This document shows positions 6,233 through 14,661 of a DNA stretch of 15,719 nt, one piece after another. Location of the stretch: the NCBI GenBank assembly GCA_016212845.1, contig JACRDR010000273.1, positions 1 to 15,719 of the forward strand, given 5' to 3'. Made by a program: the position numbers and the translations under genes. The notes under the pieces are model-generated. The model saw only the letters and a program-made list of their open reading frames with translations. It was not told where the DNA came from and searched no databases. Position 1 is the first letter of the stretch. Each line of letters starts with the position of its first letter. This DNA comes from Elusimicrobiota bacterium (lineage in GTDB: Bacteria > Elusimicrobiota > Elusimicrobia > UBA1565 > JACRDR01).

Positions 6233-8515
6233 ATGACACCTCGTTATTGGAGCATCGCAGCCGCCCTCGCGGCGCTGCTCGTACCGCCCGCCTGCGGAGC
6301 GGCCGAGATCAAGCAGGAACTGAAGACCTCGGTCCGCCAGGAGTTCCTAAGCAGCCCGAACGGCGGCAAGCCGTTCAAGTTCGAGGAGTACCAGACGCGC
6401 CCCAACGGGTTCGTGCTCGACGAGTACTCGATCGACCTCCGGGACCCCGGCTACATCCTCGACTGCTCAGCCAAGAAGACGAACCTCGAGGACCAGTCGT
6501 ACCGGTGCACCGGAGGACGTCCGGGTTTCTTCCAGTATACGGCCAGCTGGAATCAAATCCCGCACCTCCTGTCGAATCAGGCGAAGACGGGCTACACGAA
6601 AGGCGACGGAGGCGTATTGACGCTGCCGGTCACTCTGCGGGCCGCGACGACGGTGGCGCCCTTGGCGACAGACACGGCCAAGCTCATGCGCGAGTTCCAG
6701 AGCAGCCTTCGCGACGTTCAGCTCGGGATGCGCGAGGACATCGCCGCGATGGAGTTCCGCGGGCGCCTGTCTCCCGCGTTCACTGTGACGGTCGGCGCGG
6801 ACCGCAAGCACAAGTTCGGCAACCGTCCTATCGGCGGGAGCTTCGGCAACACGGGCGGCAGCAACGTGCAGGAGCTTCCCGAGCCGATCGACTACGTCTC
6901 GAACGATGCCAATCTCGGCCTCGACTACGCGGGACAGAGCGGGCAGTTGGGGCTCCGATACGCCTATCGCGGGTTTCAGAACGGCATCCAGGCGCTCACT
7001 TGGGACAACCCGCAGAGCAACGTCGACTCCTACAGCGCGACCAACAAGCAGGCGGCGGTCGGCCGGATGCCGCTGGCTCCGGAAAACGAGGCGCATACCG
7101 TCAGCCTTTCGGGCGGCTATTCCCTGCCGTGGGCGGGAGCGCGCGTGTCGGCCAACGCCGGCTACTCTCATTGGAAGGCGGACAACCCGATGTACGCGAT
7201 GACGACCAACACCGCGCTCCGTCCCGGAAACGCGGCAGGCACGGCGGTTCCGTGCGACCTGTCGAACCCCGCGTCCTGCGCGTACCCGAGCCATATCCTG
7301 CAGGAGATGGACATCTACACCCAGGAGTTCCGCCTCTCCGCGAGGCCGACGCACAAGCTCAGAGGCTCCATCGCGTACCGCAGCTACATCCTCGAAAACG
7401 CCAGCGGCGAGAAGTCTTTCAACGGCTGGGTGGCCTACGACGGCGGCTCGTTCAAAAACGAGACGGTGAGCCCCGAGCTCGACCAGTTCCGAAAGGACTC
7501 GCTGGAGGCCAAGGCCGATTACGACCTGTTCGAGTCCTTCTCCGTGGGCGGCGCGGCGGGCGTCGAGTACGAGAAGCGCACTCGCGAGGTGGACAAGGGC
7601 AAGGACTATCACGTCGAGGTCGGTTCCACGTATAAGCCCACGCAGAGCCTGTTCGTCAACTTGTCGTATCTGCTGGGCCTGCGCCGCATGAACGGGTTCG
7701 ACTACCAGACCTACCGGAAATTCGCGACCCAGACCGCCGCGGCGGCCCCGCGCGACGTGTTCGCCAACGAGATCCCCGGCATGCGCCGCTTCGACGTGGC
7801 CGACCGGAACCGCAACCGCGCGCGGCTGCAGGTCCAGTATACCGCGCCGAACGATGCGACCCTCGGCGTCAGCATCCTGGCCAACCGGGACGACTACCGC
7901 GCCGGCAAGGACGCGCTGAGCGGGAACTACCCGGGCTTCACCAATACCCAATACGGCCTGATCCAGAACCACACGTATACGGCGGGTCTGGACGCGTCGA
8001 CGCCGCTCGGAGATTCGTTCAACCTCGAGTCCTACTACGAGGCGGACTTCTCGCGACAGCTGATCCGGGCGAACCCCGGAACGGGACAGTTCCCGAGCGA
8101 CGATATCGTGGACCGGCTCAACGAGTTCTCGCACATCGGCGGGATCGCGCTCGAATGGCTGCCGGCCAAGCTCGTCACGACGACGATCGGCTACGATCTC
8201 GTCTTCTCGCAGCTGCATGTCGACCCGGTCTTCAACGGCGGCGGCGGCACCGTGGTCAACGCCCAGTCGTGGCCCACCACGAAGCGGATGCTGCAGCGAG
8301 TGAAGACCTCCGCCGGCTACAAGGTGCGCGAGAACGTGGAGCTCACCGCGAACTACGCGTTCGAGAAGTTCGACGTCACGGACTTCGCGCTCGACAACGT
8401 GCCCACGCTCGTGCAGCCCACAAACTCGCCCACCAACAACATGACGTTCCTGGGAGCGTCTCTGCGCGGCTACTACGCGCACTCGCTCGCGATGGGAGTC
8501 CGCTACAAGTTCTAG
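6233..8515 (+). CDS. MtrB/PioB-family outer-membrane beta-barrel porin, copy 1
   Basis: The 760-residue product should form the barrel that sheathes the decaheme cytochrome. It has an N-terminal signal peptide (about 1-24). The conserved N-terminal part has the pattern FKFEEYQTRPNGFVLDEYSID, and NQIPHLLSNQAKTGY follows at 107-121. Amphipathic strands with many aromatic residues run to the end, and the last residue is Phe (RYKF), the usual barrel-assembly signal. The motif DVADRNRNRARLQVQY is shared with the second porin. The N-terminal CXXC known from Shewanella MtrB is absent. Instead C78/C92 and C341/C349 could form disulfides. A GGGAGG lies 7 nt before the ATG. A strong terminator follows, closing operon 1. 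Confidence 0.93.
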   Translation: MTPRYWSIAAALAALLVPPACGAAEIKQELKTSVRQEFLSSPNGGKPFKFEEYQTRPNGFVLDEYSIDLRDPGYILDCSAKKTNLEDQSYRCTGGRPGFFQYTASWNQIPHLLSNQAKTGYTKGDGGVLTLPVTLRAATTVAPLATDTAKLMREFQSSLRDVQLGMREDIAAMEFRGRLSPAFTVTVGADRKHKFGNRPIGGSFGNTGGSNVQELPEPIDYVSNDANLGLDYAGQSGQLGLRYAYRGFQNGIQALTWDNPQSNVDSYSATNKQAAVGRMPLAPENEAHTVSLSGGYSLPWAGARVSANAGYSHWKADNPMYAMTTNTALRPGNAAGTAVPCDLSNPASCAYPSHILQEMDIYTQEFRLSARPTHKLRGSIAYRSYILENASGEKSFNGWVAYDGGSFKNETVSPELDQFRKDSLEAKADYDLFESFSVGGAAGVEYEKRTREVDKGKDYHVEVGSTYKPTQSLFVNLSYLLGLRRMNGFDYQTYRKFATQTAAAAPRDVFANEIPGMRRFDVADRNRNRARLQVQYTAPNDATLGVSILANRDDYRAGKDALSGNYPGFTNTQYGLIQNHTYTAGLDASTPLGDSFNLESYYEADFSRQLIRANPGTGQFPSDDIVDRLNEFSHIGGIALEWLPAKLVTTTIGYDLVFSQLHVDPVFNGGGGTVVNAQSWPTTKRMLQRVKTSAGYKVRENVELTANYAFEKFDVTDFALDNVPTLVQPTNSPTNNMTFLGASLRGYYAHSLAMGVRYKF

Positions 8516-8531
8516 CGTCTCCCGCCGCCTC

Positions 8532-8570
8532 CGTCCCCTCCCTCGCGCTCGAGGGAGGGGACGTTTCTTC
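8532..8570 (+). terminator. Strong intrinsic terminator of operon 1
   Basis: The arms 8532-8545 and 8550-8563 are perfect inverted complements of 14 bases around a 4-nt loop (CGCT). They are followed by TTTCTTC on the plus strand. This ends the first operon 16 nt after the porin stop and separates it from the promoter at 8590. Confidence 0.9.
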
Positions 8571-8581
8571 GGACCCCGGAC

Positions 8582-8605
8582 TCCGGTATTGGCGCATCCG
8601 TTGCG
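8582..8605 (+). promoter_or_regulatory. Sigma-54 promoter of operon 2
   Basis: The -24/-12 core is TGGCGCATCCGTTGCG (8590-8605), with GG and GC separated by 10 bases. It is preceded by TCCGGTAT. The block 8582-8604 equals 3605-3627 at 22 of 23 positions. CCGGA-C-TCCGG forms a dyad at 8576-8586, just upstream. Predicted transcription starts near 8616, only 17 nt before the ATG, so the Shine-Dalgarno sits almost at the 5' end of the message. Confidence 0.88.
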
Positions 8606-8632
8606 AATCGCCTCATCGGAGGACGATCCAAC

Positions 8633-9697
8633 ATGGGACCGGAATCGGAGCGGCTTGTCGTCGTAGGGATCAACCATCTGGGAGCGCCGGTGGCTTGCCG
8701 CGAGCGCGCCGCGGTCCCCGCCGCTAAGCTCGCCGAAACGCTCTCCCAATTGCGCTCGAGCCTGCGCCTCGCCGAGTGCGCCGTAGTCTCCACCTGCAGC
8801 CGCGTCGAGGTCGTCGCCGTGCTTCCGACCGGCGAGGGACCGGAAGGGCTCGCCGCGTGGTTTCACGCCCGCGTGGGCGCCGAGGGCGCCGCGAGCGTGT
8901 ACGTGAAGCGCGGTCCCGAGGCGGTGCGCCACTTGTTCCGTGTGGCCGGCGGTCTCGACAGCTGGATCATCGGAGAATCGGAGATCCTCGCGCAGCTGAA
9001 GAACGCCTACGCCGCGGCCCGAGACGGGCGGCATACCGGCCGCCACTTGAACCGGGTGTTCCAAAGCGCGCTGGCGGCGGGCAAATCGGTGCGCGCGCGC
9101 ACCGGCATCCAGAACGGCATCCACTCCATCGGCGGGGCGGCGGCGCTCGTCGCGAAAGGCATCTTCCGCGAGGCGGGTGGAGAGGTCGTCGTATTCGGCG
9201 CGGGCCAGGCCGCGGAGGCGGTCGTGCGCCATCTCGCCGCCAAGAACTTCAGCCGCATCTCCGTCGCCAACCGAACGCTCGAGCGGGCGGCCGCGGTCGC
9301 CGGTCCCCTGGGAGCGGAAGCGCTCGATTTGGAACAGGGTCTCGACCGTCTCGCGACCGCCGAGGTCGCGGTCTTTTCGCTTTCCACGGAGGAGCCGTGG
9401 CTCGGGAGCGAGCTGTTGTGGCCGCTCGTGCGCGGCCGCGACCGCGCGTTGTTTATCGTCGATCTCGGCCTGCCGCGCAACGTCGACGAGCGCTGCGCGG
9501 ACCTCGAGGGAGTCTATCTTTACGATCTGGACGCGCTCAAAGAAATGGTGCGCGAGAGCATGGACGGGAAGGCCGCGGCTAAGGACCTCGCGGAGGTTCT
9601 GATTCTGGACGAAGCGGTGAAGTGTTGGAAAGAGCTGAGTAAGGCGCCTTGCGCGCCGAGGCTTTGCGTTTCGAGTGTTGAGGGAGGCGCGATATGA
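8633..9697 (+). CDS. hemA: HemA-like glutamyl-tRNA reductase, copy 2 (short C-terminus)
   Basis: This is a second 354-residue HemA-like protein with the same features as the first: GINH (12-15), catalytic C55 in STCSRVE, H100, GLDSWIIGE, Rossmann GAGQAAEA, NRT and PRNVDE. It also lacks most of the dimerisation domain and ends with a tail containing KAPCAPRLC. Over about 104 central residues, from HTGRHLNR through the nucleotide-binding fold, only three residues differ from copy 1. The flanking N-terminal and late C-terminal parts differ more. Codons in the shared stretch often differ at third positions, so this is an older duplication held by selection. GGAGG (8618-8622) lies 10 nt before the ATG. 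The stop overlaps the start of the decaheme gene as ATGA (9694-9697), so the two are coupled. Confidence 0.9.
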   Translation: MGPESERLVVVGINHLGAPVACRERAAVPAAKLAETLSQLRSSLRLAECAVVSTCSRVEVVAVLPTGEGPEGLAAWFHARVGAEGAASVYVKRGPEAVRHLFRVAGGLDSWIIGESEILAQLKNAYAAARDGRHTGRHLNRVFQSALAAGKSVRARTGIQNGIHSIGGAAALVAKGIFREAGGEVVVFGAGQAAEAVVRHLAAKNFSRISVANRTLERAAAVAGPLGAEALDLEQGLDRLATAEVAVFSLSTEEPWLGSELLWPLVRGRDRALFIVDLGLPRNVDERCADLEGVYLYDLDALKEMVRESMDGKAAAKDLAEVLILDEAVKCWKELSKAPCAPRLCVSSVEGGAI

Positions 9698-10650
9698 GAA
9701 TTCGATCTAGCTGGGCGGTCCTGGTGGCCGTGCTCGCGGGTTTTTTATGGGGAACCGGCTCCTCGCGGGCCGAGGAAGTCGCGGCGACGAAGCCGGGCTC
9801 GGGTGCGAACGCGGAGTTCGTGGGAGCGTCGACCTGTCTGGGCTGTCACGCGGACAAGGAGGGCTTCAAGAAGAACCTGCACTCGCGATCCTTCCTAAAC
9901 GCGAAGAACATCGAGTTCGAGAAATCCTGCGAGACCTGCCACGGGCCGGGCTCCCTTCATGCGGCGGCGGGCGGGGACAAGAGCAATCCGGATTTCCTCA
10001 CTATCCGCAATCCCTCGAAGCTGAAGGCGGCGGACGGCAACGCATCGTGCATGCAATGCCATGAGAGCGGCCACCGCATGCATTGGAAGGGCTCGACGCA
10101 CGAGATGAAGAACGTCTCCTGCCAGTCCTGCCACAGCATGCACGACGAGAAGGCGAACGGCGGGAAGGCTCCCCTGCTCGCCAAGGCGTCGCCGGCGGAG
10201 ACATGCTACCAGTGCCACGCCGAAAAGAAGGCCCAGATCCGCAAATCGGGCCACATGCCGCTCGTCGAGGGCAAGATGGGCTGCACCGGCTGCCACAACC
10301 CGCACGGCTCGCCTGCGGAGAAGCTCCTGGCGAAAAACAACGTGATGGAGACGTGCTTCCAATGCCATCAGGACAAGCGCGGACCGTTCTTGTGGGATCA
10401 CGCTCCGGCCCGGGAAGGCGGCTGCGCGGTCTGCCACGACCCGCACGGCTCTCATAACGAGAAGATGCTCGTGACGAGGGCGCCGATGCTGTGCCAGCGC
10501 TGCCACGTCGGCGGGCGCCATCCGGCCACGGCCTACGGCTTCTCGGCGGCCGACCGCGTGTCGAACCGGCTTGCGTATAAGGGCTGCGTGAACTGCCACT
10601 TCCAGGTCCACGGGTCGAACCACCCGTCGGGCAAGTATCTGAACCGGTGA
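9694..10650 (+). CDS. Periplasmic decaheme cytochrome c, MtrA/DmsE family, copy 2
   Basis: This 318-residue protein has ten CxxCH sites with first cysteines at 48, 79, 119, 143, 171, 197, 221, 244, 267 and 298. A signal peptide is cleaved near SRA (24-26). The end, GCVNCHFQVHGSNHPSGK, is the DmsE/MtrA family signature. Spacing of the hemes parallels copy 1 almost throughout, and long stretches such as SCETCHGPGSLHAAAGGDKS are shared. The main difference is the segment between hemes 9 and 10 (about 272-295). It should pair with the porin starting 10 nt downstream to form the second outer-membrane electron conduit. A GGGAGG Shine-Dalgarno lies at 9682-9687. Confidence 0.96.
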   Translation: MRIRSSWAVLVAVLAGFLWGTGSSRAEEVAATKPGSGANAEFVGASTCLGCHADKEGFKKNLHSRSFLNAKNIEFEKSCETCHGPGSLHAAAGGDKSNPDFLTIRNPSKLKAADGNASCMQCHESGHRMHWKGSTHEMKNVSCQSCHSMHDEKANGGKAPLLAKASPAETCYQCHAEKKAQIRKSGHMPLVEGKMGCTGCHNPHGSPAEKLLAKNNVMETCFQCHQDKRGPFLWDHAPAREGGCAVCHDPHGSHNEKMLVTRAPMLCQRCHVGGRHPATAYGFSAADRVSNRLAYKGCVNCHFQVHGSNHPSGKYLNR

Positions 10651-10660
10651 GGGGGACGCA

Positions 10661-13009
10661 ATGAACTTCTACAGAATGCTCAACATCGCGGCGGCCGCCC
10701 TCCTGTTCGCGGCCCCGGCCTTCGCCGAAGTGCGGCAGGGCCTGGACTTCAAGTATCAGCACCGGAACCAAAAGACGGTTAACGGTGAGCCGAGCGCGAT
10801 CCCGACCGAATACGGCGAGATCCCCAACGGCCTGATCCTCGAGAAGTACAAGATCGACTTCGAGGCGGAGAAGTACTTCATCGACGCCGAGGTCACCAAC
10901 CTGGGCTTAAACAACCAAAACGCCCGAGTCGAGGGCGGCGATCCGGGCAAGCTCATGTGGAAAGCGGGCTGGGACAAGATGCCGCATCTGTTCTCCAACG
11001 AGGCGAGGACCCTCTACAAAGACGAGGGGAACGGCCGGCTCACGATCTCGGACACGCTTCAGTCGTTCAACCAGCCGCTGACCGCGGCGGGCTACAACGA
11101 CTCGATCAAAATCCAGCTCGCGGCGGCTCAGCCGGTGCCGCTCGGCTTCGAGGTCGAGACTTCGAATATGGACATGCACTACCGCCTGGCTCCGGATCTC
11201 ACGCTCAGCTTCGGCGGCTGGCGCCAGACCAAGCAAGGCACGAAGCCTCAGCCGGCGTCGTTCGGCTTCTCGAACGCGGTCGAAGTCGCGGCTCCGATCG
11301 ATTGGGCCACCAACGAGGCGTTCTTCGACATGGAGCTCGCCAAGAAGGAATACCAGCTGGCGTTCAGCTACCGGATGTCCGACTTCCGCAACAACATCCC
11401 GTCGCTCACCTGGGACAACCCGCGGCGGCTCGTCGATCAGGCCGCCAGCTCGAGCGGCTACTCGACCGGCGACCAAAGCGCGTCCGGGCAGCTTGCGAAT
11501 GCGCCGAGCAACACCGCCCATGTGTTCAAGGTGGAGGGCGGCTTCGCCCTGCCGATGAACTCCCGGTTCAGCTTCGAGGGAGGCTATCAGCAGTGGAAGG
11601 CCTTCAACCCGATGCTGGCCTATACCGTCAACACCAGCATACGGCCCGGCGGCGTGGCGGGCGCGAACAACCCCGTGCCGCCGTTCGACGCGTCGAGGCG
11701 CGAGAACCTTCCGGATCCCAACGTGGACACGAACATCGAGTCTTTCAGCTACCTCGGCAAGCTGGCGATGCGCCCGGCGGAGTCGATCCGGGTGGCGCTG
11801 ACGCACGACTTCTACCTGCACGAGAACAAGAACAAGCAGTACACGATGCCGGGCTGGGGCATGTTCGATCAGCTGTGGCACCAGGAGCAGGTCCAGACGC
11901 CGCGGGAAGGCTTCAGCGACGCCAAGACGAAGCTCGCGGTCGACTACGACATCAACTCCTGGCTCTCGGGCGACGTCGGCGTCATGCGGACCTACAAGAA
12001 GCAGACGCGCGAGATCAACCGGATCAACGAGTACGAGGGCTCTCTCGGCTTCACGATCCGCCCGTCCCGGGACTTCTTCGTGAACGTGTCGGGCCTCCAT
12101 CAGGAGCGCCGCGGCAACGGGATGGACTTCCAGCACTACGTGCGGACCGTGTCGGCGGCGACGGGCCGGTCGTATTTCTCAGACGCGCCCGGCATGCGTC
12201 GTCCCGACGTCGCGGATCGCAACCGCAATCAGGGCCGCGTCCAGGTGCAATGGAACCACGGCGAGGTGCAGGCGAGCGTGAGCGCCCGCATGACGCAGGA
12301 CATCTACCGGCAAGGCAAGGGCTCGACGACCGGAGACGACCCGGTCGTCCATCCGGGGCTCATGGGGCTCATCACGGACCAGACGCAGGCCTACGGCGCC
12401 GACGTGTCGGTGCCGCTCTTCGGCGGCGTGTCGGCGGACCTGTTCTACGAGTACGACTTCTCGCGGCGGCATCTGCGCTCGAGCCAGACCGCGTGCGCCG
12501 GCTCGACCGCCGGCACCAGCGTGGGTCTCGGCCTTCCCGGCGAGCCCGCGTGCGGCGCCGGCACCTTGGCGCCGACCGTCATGACCCAGGATCCGCGGAC
12601 GCGCTGGGAGACGCTCATGCGCGACCACTCGCACGTGGCGGGCATCGCGCTCAACTGGCTGCCGCTGGCCAAGCTGAAGACCTTGATCGGCTACGAAATG
12701 GTGTCGACCCGGCAGAACCTGGACCCGATCAACGCGGGCGAATTCGCGAGCACGGCGGCGGATCCGTACGTTTCGTTCCCGACGAGCAGGCGTTTCCAGC
12801 AGACGGCTAGAGCGCGGGCGGAGTATCGTTTCACGGATTCCCTCGCGATGGCGGCGAACTACCAGTACGACAAGTTCGACGCCACCGACTTCGCCTACGG
12901 CGAGGTGCCGCTGCGCGACTTGGGCAACGCGTCCATCTTCCTGGGCGCGAACCCGATCCGCAACTGGTACTCGCACACGGTGTCGTTGGCGACGAACTAT
13001 CGCTTCTAA
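10661..13009 (+). CDS. MtrB/PioB-family outer-membrane beta-barrel porin, copy 2
   Basis: The 782-residue barrel protein has a signal peptide (1-22, cleavage after AFA). The family's N-terminal pattern EYGEIPNGLILEKYKIDF is present, followed by WDKMPHLFSNEARTLY. Alternating strands and a terminal Phe (TNYRF) support an outer-membrane barrel. Like copy 1 it contains PGMRRPDVADRNRNQGRVQV. No cysteine occurs in the N-terminal region, so the Shewanella-type CXXC is missing; the only cysteine pair noticed is C612/C631, perhaps in a loop. Sequence similarity to the first porin is much lower than that between the two decahemes. That suggests the two conduits differ on the outer surface or in their extracellular partners (inference). 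No terminator follows, so the operon should continue. Confidence 0.93.
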   Translation: MNFYRMLNIAAAALLFAAPAFAEVRQGLDFKYQHRNQKTVNGEPSAIPTEYGEIPNGLILEKYKIDFEAEKYFIDAEVTNLGLNNQNARVEGGDPGKLMWKAGWDKMPHLFSNEARTLYKDEGNGRLTISDTLQSFNQPLTAAGYNDSIKIQLAAAQPVPLGFEVETSNMDMHYRLAPDLTLSFGGWRQTKQGTKPQPASFGFSNAVEVAAPIDWATNEAFFDMELAKKEYQLAFSYRMSDFRNNIPSLTWDNPRRLVDQAASSSGYSTGDQSASGQLANAPSNTAHVFKVEGGFALPMNSRFSFEGGYQQWKAFNPMLAYTVNTSIRPGGVAGANNPVPPFDASRRENLPDPNVDTNIESFSYLGKLAMRPAESIRVALTHDFYLHENKNKQYTMPGWGMFDQLWHQEQVQTPREGFSDAKTKLAVDYDINSWLSGDVGVMRTYKKQTREINRINEYEGSLGFTIRPSRDFFVNVSGLHQERRGNGMDFQHYVRTVSAATGRSYFSDAPGMRRPDVADRNRNQGRVQVQWNHGEVQASVSARMTQDIYRQGKGSTTGDDPVVHPGLMGLITDQTQAYGADVSVPLFGGVSADLFYEYDFSRRHLRSSQTACAGSTAGTSVGLGLPGEPACGAGTLAPTVMTQDPRTRWETLMRDHSHVAGIALNWLPLAKLKTLIGYEMVSTRQNLDPINAGEFASTAADPYVSFPTSRRFQQTARARAEYRFTDSLAMAANYQYDKFDATDFAYGEVPLRDLGNASIFLGANPIRNWYSHTVSLATNYRF

Positions 13010-13026
13010 CCGGCGATGAGCGGCGT

Positions 13027-13049
13027 GGGCGCCCCCCGGCGGGGCACCC
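13027..13049 (+). other. GC-rich hairpin between porin 2 and the nonaheme gene
   Basis: GGGCGCCCC (13027-13035) pairs with GGGGCACCC (13041-13049) with one mismatch around a 5-nt loop. No T run follows, so it is not a normal intrinsic terminator. It ends just before the AGGGGG (13051-13056) ribosome-binding site of the next gene. It could protect message ends or set relative expression within the operon. Confidence 0.4.
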
Positions 13050-13065
13050 GAGGGGGCGGGCCGTC

Positions 13066-14661
13066 ATGGTGACCGCGTGGATGGTCGCAGCACTGACGAC
13101 CTCGGCGCTGGCGGCCGGACCCGCCCCCTCCCTGCCGGGCTCCGAGGAGTGCATGGCGTGCCACTCGGAGCCGGCGGCCGCGCCGGATCCCCATCTGACC
13201 GCGTTGGCGTCGTCGGCCCACCGCAAGGTCGCCTGCCTTTCCTGCCACGAGAAGGCGGCGGAGGCGCCGCACCCGAAGGGCGTGCGCCGCGTCGAGTGCT
13301 CCAAGTGCCACGCGAAGCAGGCCGGCGAACTCAAGTCCTCGCCTCACGGCCTCCGCGTTCTGGAAAAAAACCGGGGCGACCTCGCGCGCGCCTGCGAGGC
13401 CTGCCACGGAGGCGCGCACGAGCTGCGGCCGCCCGTCGACTCCCGGTCGAAGGTGGCCGGGGCGAAGGTCGCCGCCACATGCGGGGGCTGTCATAAGGAA
13501 GTCTCGGCGATGTTCGGAGCCAGCGTGCACGGCGCCGCCGCGGCGCGGGGCGTGCGCGCGGCGCCGACGTGCAGCGATTGTCACGGCAATCACGCGATTC
13601 GTCCTCCGCGCGAGGCGGGCGGGCCGCTTTCCGCGGGCAAGCGCGCCGGGACCTGCGAGGACTGCCACCAGTCGGCGCGCCTGACCACGCGCTTCGGGCT
13701 GGCCAAAGACCGGGTCGCGACGTTCGAAGCCTCGTTCCACGGCCTGGCCGGCAAGGGCGGCGACGTGAAGGTCGCCGACTGCGCCTCGTGCCACGGCTGG
13801 CACGACGTCCTGCCGTCGAGCGATCCGGGCTCCCGCATCCACCCCTCGAAGCTCTCGGCGACGTGCGGCCAATGCCATCCCGACGCGGGCAAGCGCTGGG
13901 TCTCGGATGGCATCCGCGTGCACAAGACGCTCGCGCGCGACTCCGAGGGCAGCCCGCTCGCCGGCTGGGTGCGCCTACTTTATTTGATCGCGATCCCGGC
14001 GACCGCGTTCGGCATGCTGCTGCACAACGCACTCGACCTCCGGCGCAAATCGCGCTCGCCTCGGTCCACGCGGCACCGCACGGACGAAGTCCACTTCTCC
14101 GCTTCCGAGAAGGCGCAGCACCTGGCCAACGCGATCGCGTTCGTGCTGCTCGCCTACAGCGGCTTCGCGCTCCAGCATCCCGAGGCGTGGTGGGCGAGTC
14201 CGTTCCACTCCCTCGGAGGGGAGGAGTCCCGCCGCAACGCGCACCGCGCCGCGGCCGCGCTGTTCCTGCTGACCGGGGCCGCGCACGCGGCGTATCTGGC
14301 GACCGCGCGCGGCCGGATGCGGCTCAAGGCCATGCTTCCGGCGTGGCGGGACCTGAAGGATCCGCTGGCGCTCGCGCGATACAACGCCGGGTTCACCGAC
14401 GAGAAGCCGGAACTCCCGCAGTTTTCCTATATCGAGAAGTTCGAGTACTGGGCGCTGGTCTGGGGCTCGTTCGTCATGACCGCGACCGGCGGCCTGCTGC
14501 TCTTTCATAACGCCGCGCTCGCATGGCTGCCGCTGTGGACCGTCGAGGTCGCGCGCACGGTGCACTACCTCGAGGCGGTGCTCGCGTGCCTCGCGATCCT
14601 GCTCTGGCACGGCTACTGGACCCTATTCGATCCTGATGTCTATCCCGGAGGACTCCCATGA
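13066..14661 (+). CDS. CbcL-like fusion of nonaheme cytochrome c and membrane cytochrome b
   Basis: This 531-residue protein is a likely menaquinol oxidoreductase of the inner membrane. After a signal peptide (about 1-16), nine CxxCH sites follow, with first cysteines at 29, 57, 78, 110, 139, 169, 197, 239 and 267. The second half has about five hydrophobic segments (301-323, 352-370, 393-412, 460-481, 495-518). Histidines at 320, 352, 393, 407, 481, 500 and 515 are candidate b-heme ligands. Nine c hemes plus a HydC/FdnI-type cytochrome b domain is the architecture of Geobacter CbcL, used at low redox potential. I infer the same role from architecture, not from a search. AGGGGG lies about 9 nt before the ATG. 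The stop overlaps the start of the NapC-like gene (ATGA, 14658-14661). Confidence 0.85.
   Translation: MVTAWMVAALTTSALAAGPAPSLPGSEECMACHSEPAAAPDPHLTALASSAHRKVACLSCHEKAAEAPHPKGVRRVECSKCHAKQAGELKSSPHGLRVLEKNRGDLARACEACHGGAHELRPPVDSRSKVAGAKVAATCGGCHKEVSAMFGASVHGAAAARGVRAAPTCSDCHGNHAIRPPREAGGPLSAGKRAGTCEDCHQSARLTTRFGLAKDRVATFEASFHGLAGKGGDVKVADCASCHGWHDVLPSSDPGSRIHPSKLSATCGQCHPDAGKRWVSDGIRVHKTLARDSEGSPLAGWVRLLYLIAIPATAFGMLLHNALDLRRKSRSPRSTRHRTDEVHFSASEKAQHLANAIAFVLLAYSGFALQHPEAWWASPFHSLGGEESRRNAHRAAAALFLLTGAAHAAYLATARGRMRLKAMLPAWRDLKDPLALARYNAGFTDEKPELPQFSYIEKFEYWALVWGSFVMTATGGLLLFHNAALAWLPLWTVEVARTVHYLEAVLACLAILLWHGYWTLFDPDVYPGGLP

Noticed and set aside
6467..9232. Very long open frame on the minus strand opposite porin 1 and HemA copy 2
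   Set aside because: It is arginine- and valine-rich, spans two unrelated real genes and their terminator and promoter, and has no recognisable domain. Long antisense frames are expected in GC-rich DNA.
13026..13041. GG-N10-GC spacing before the nonaheme gene, resembling a sigma-54 promoter
   Set aside because: TTGC is not present and the region is almost pure G and C, so the spacing match is probably chance.
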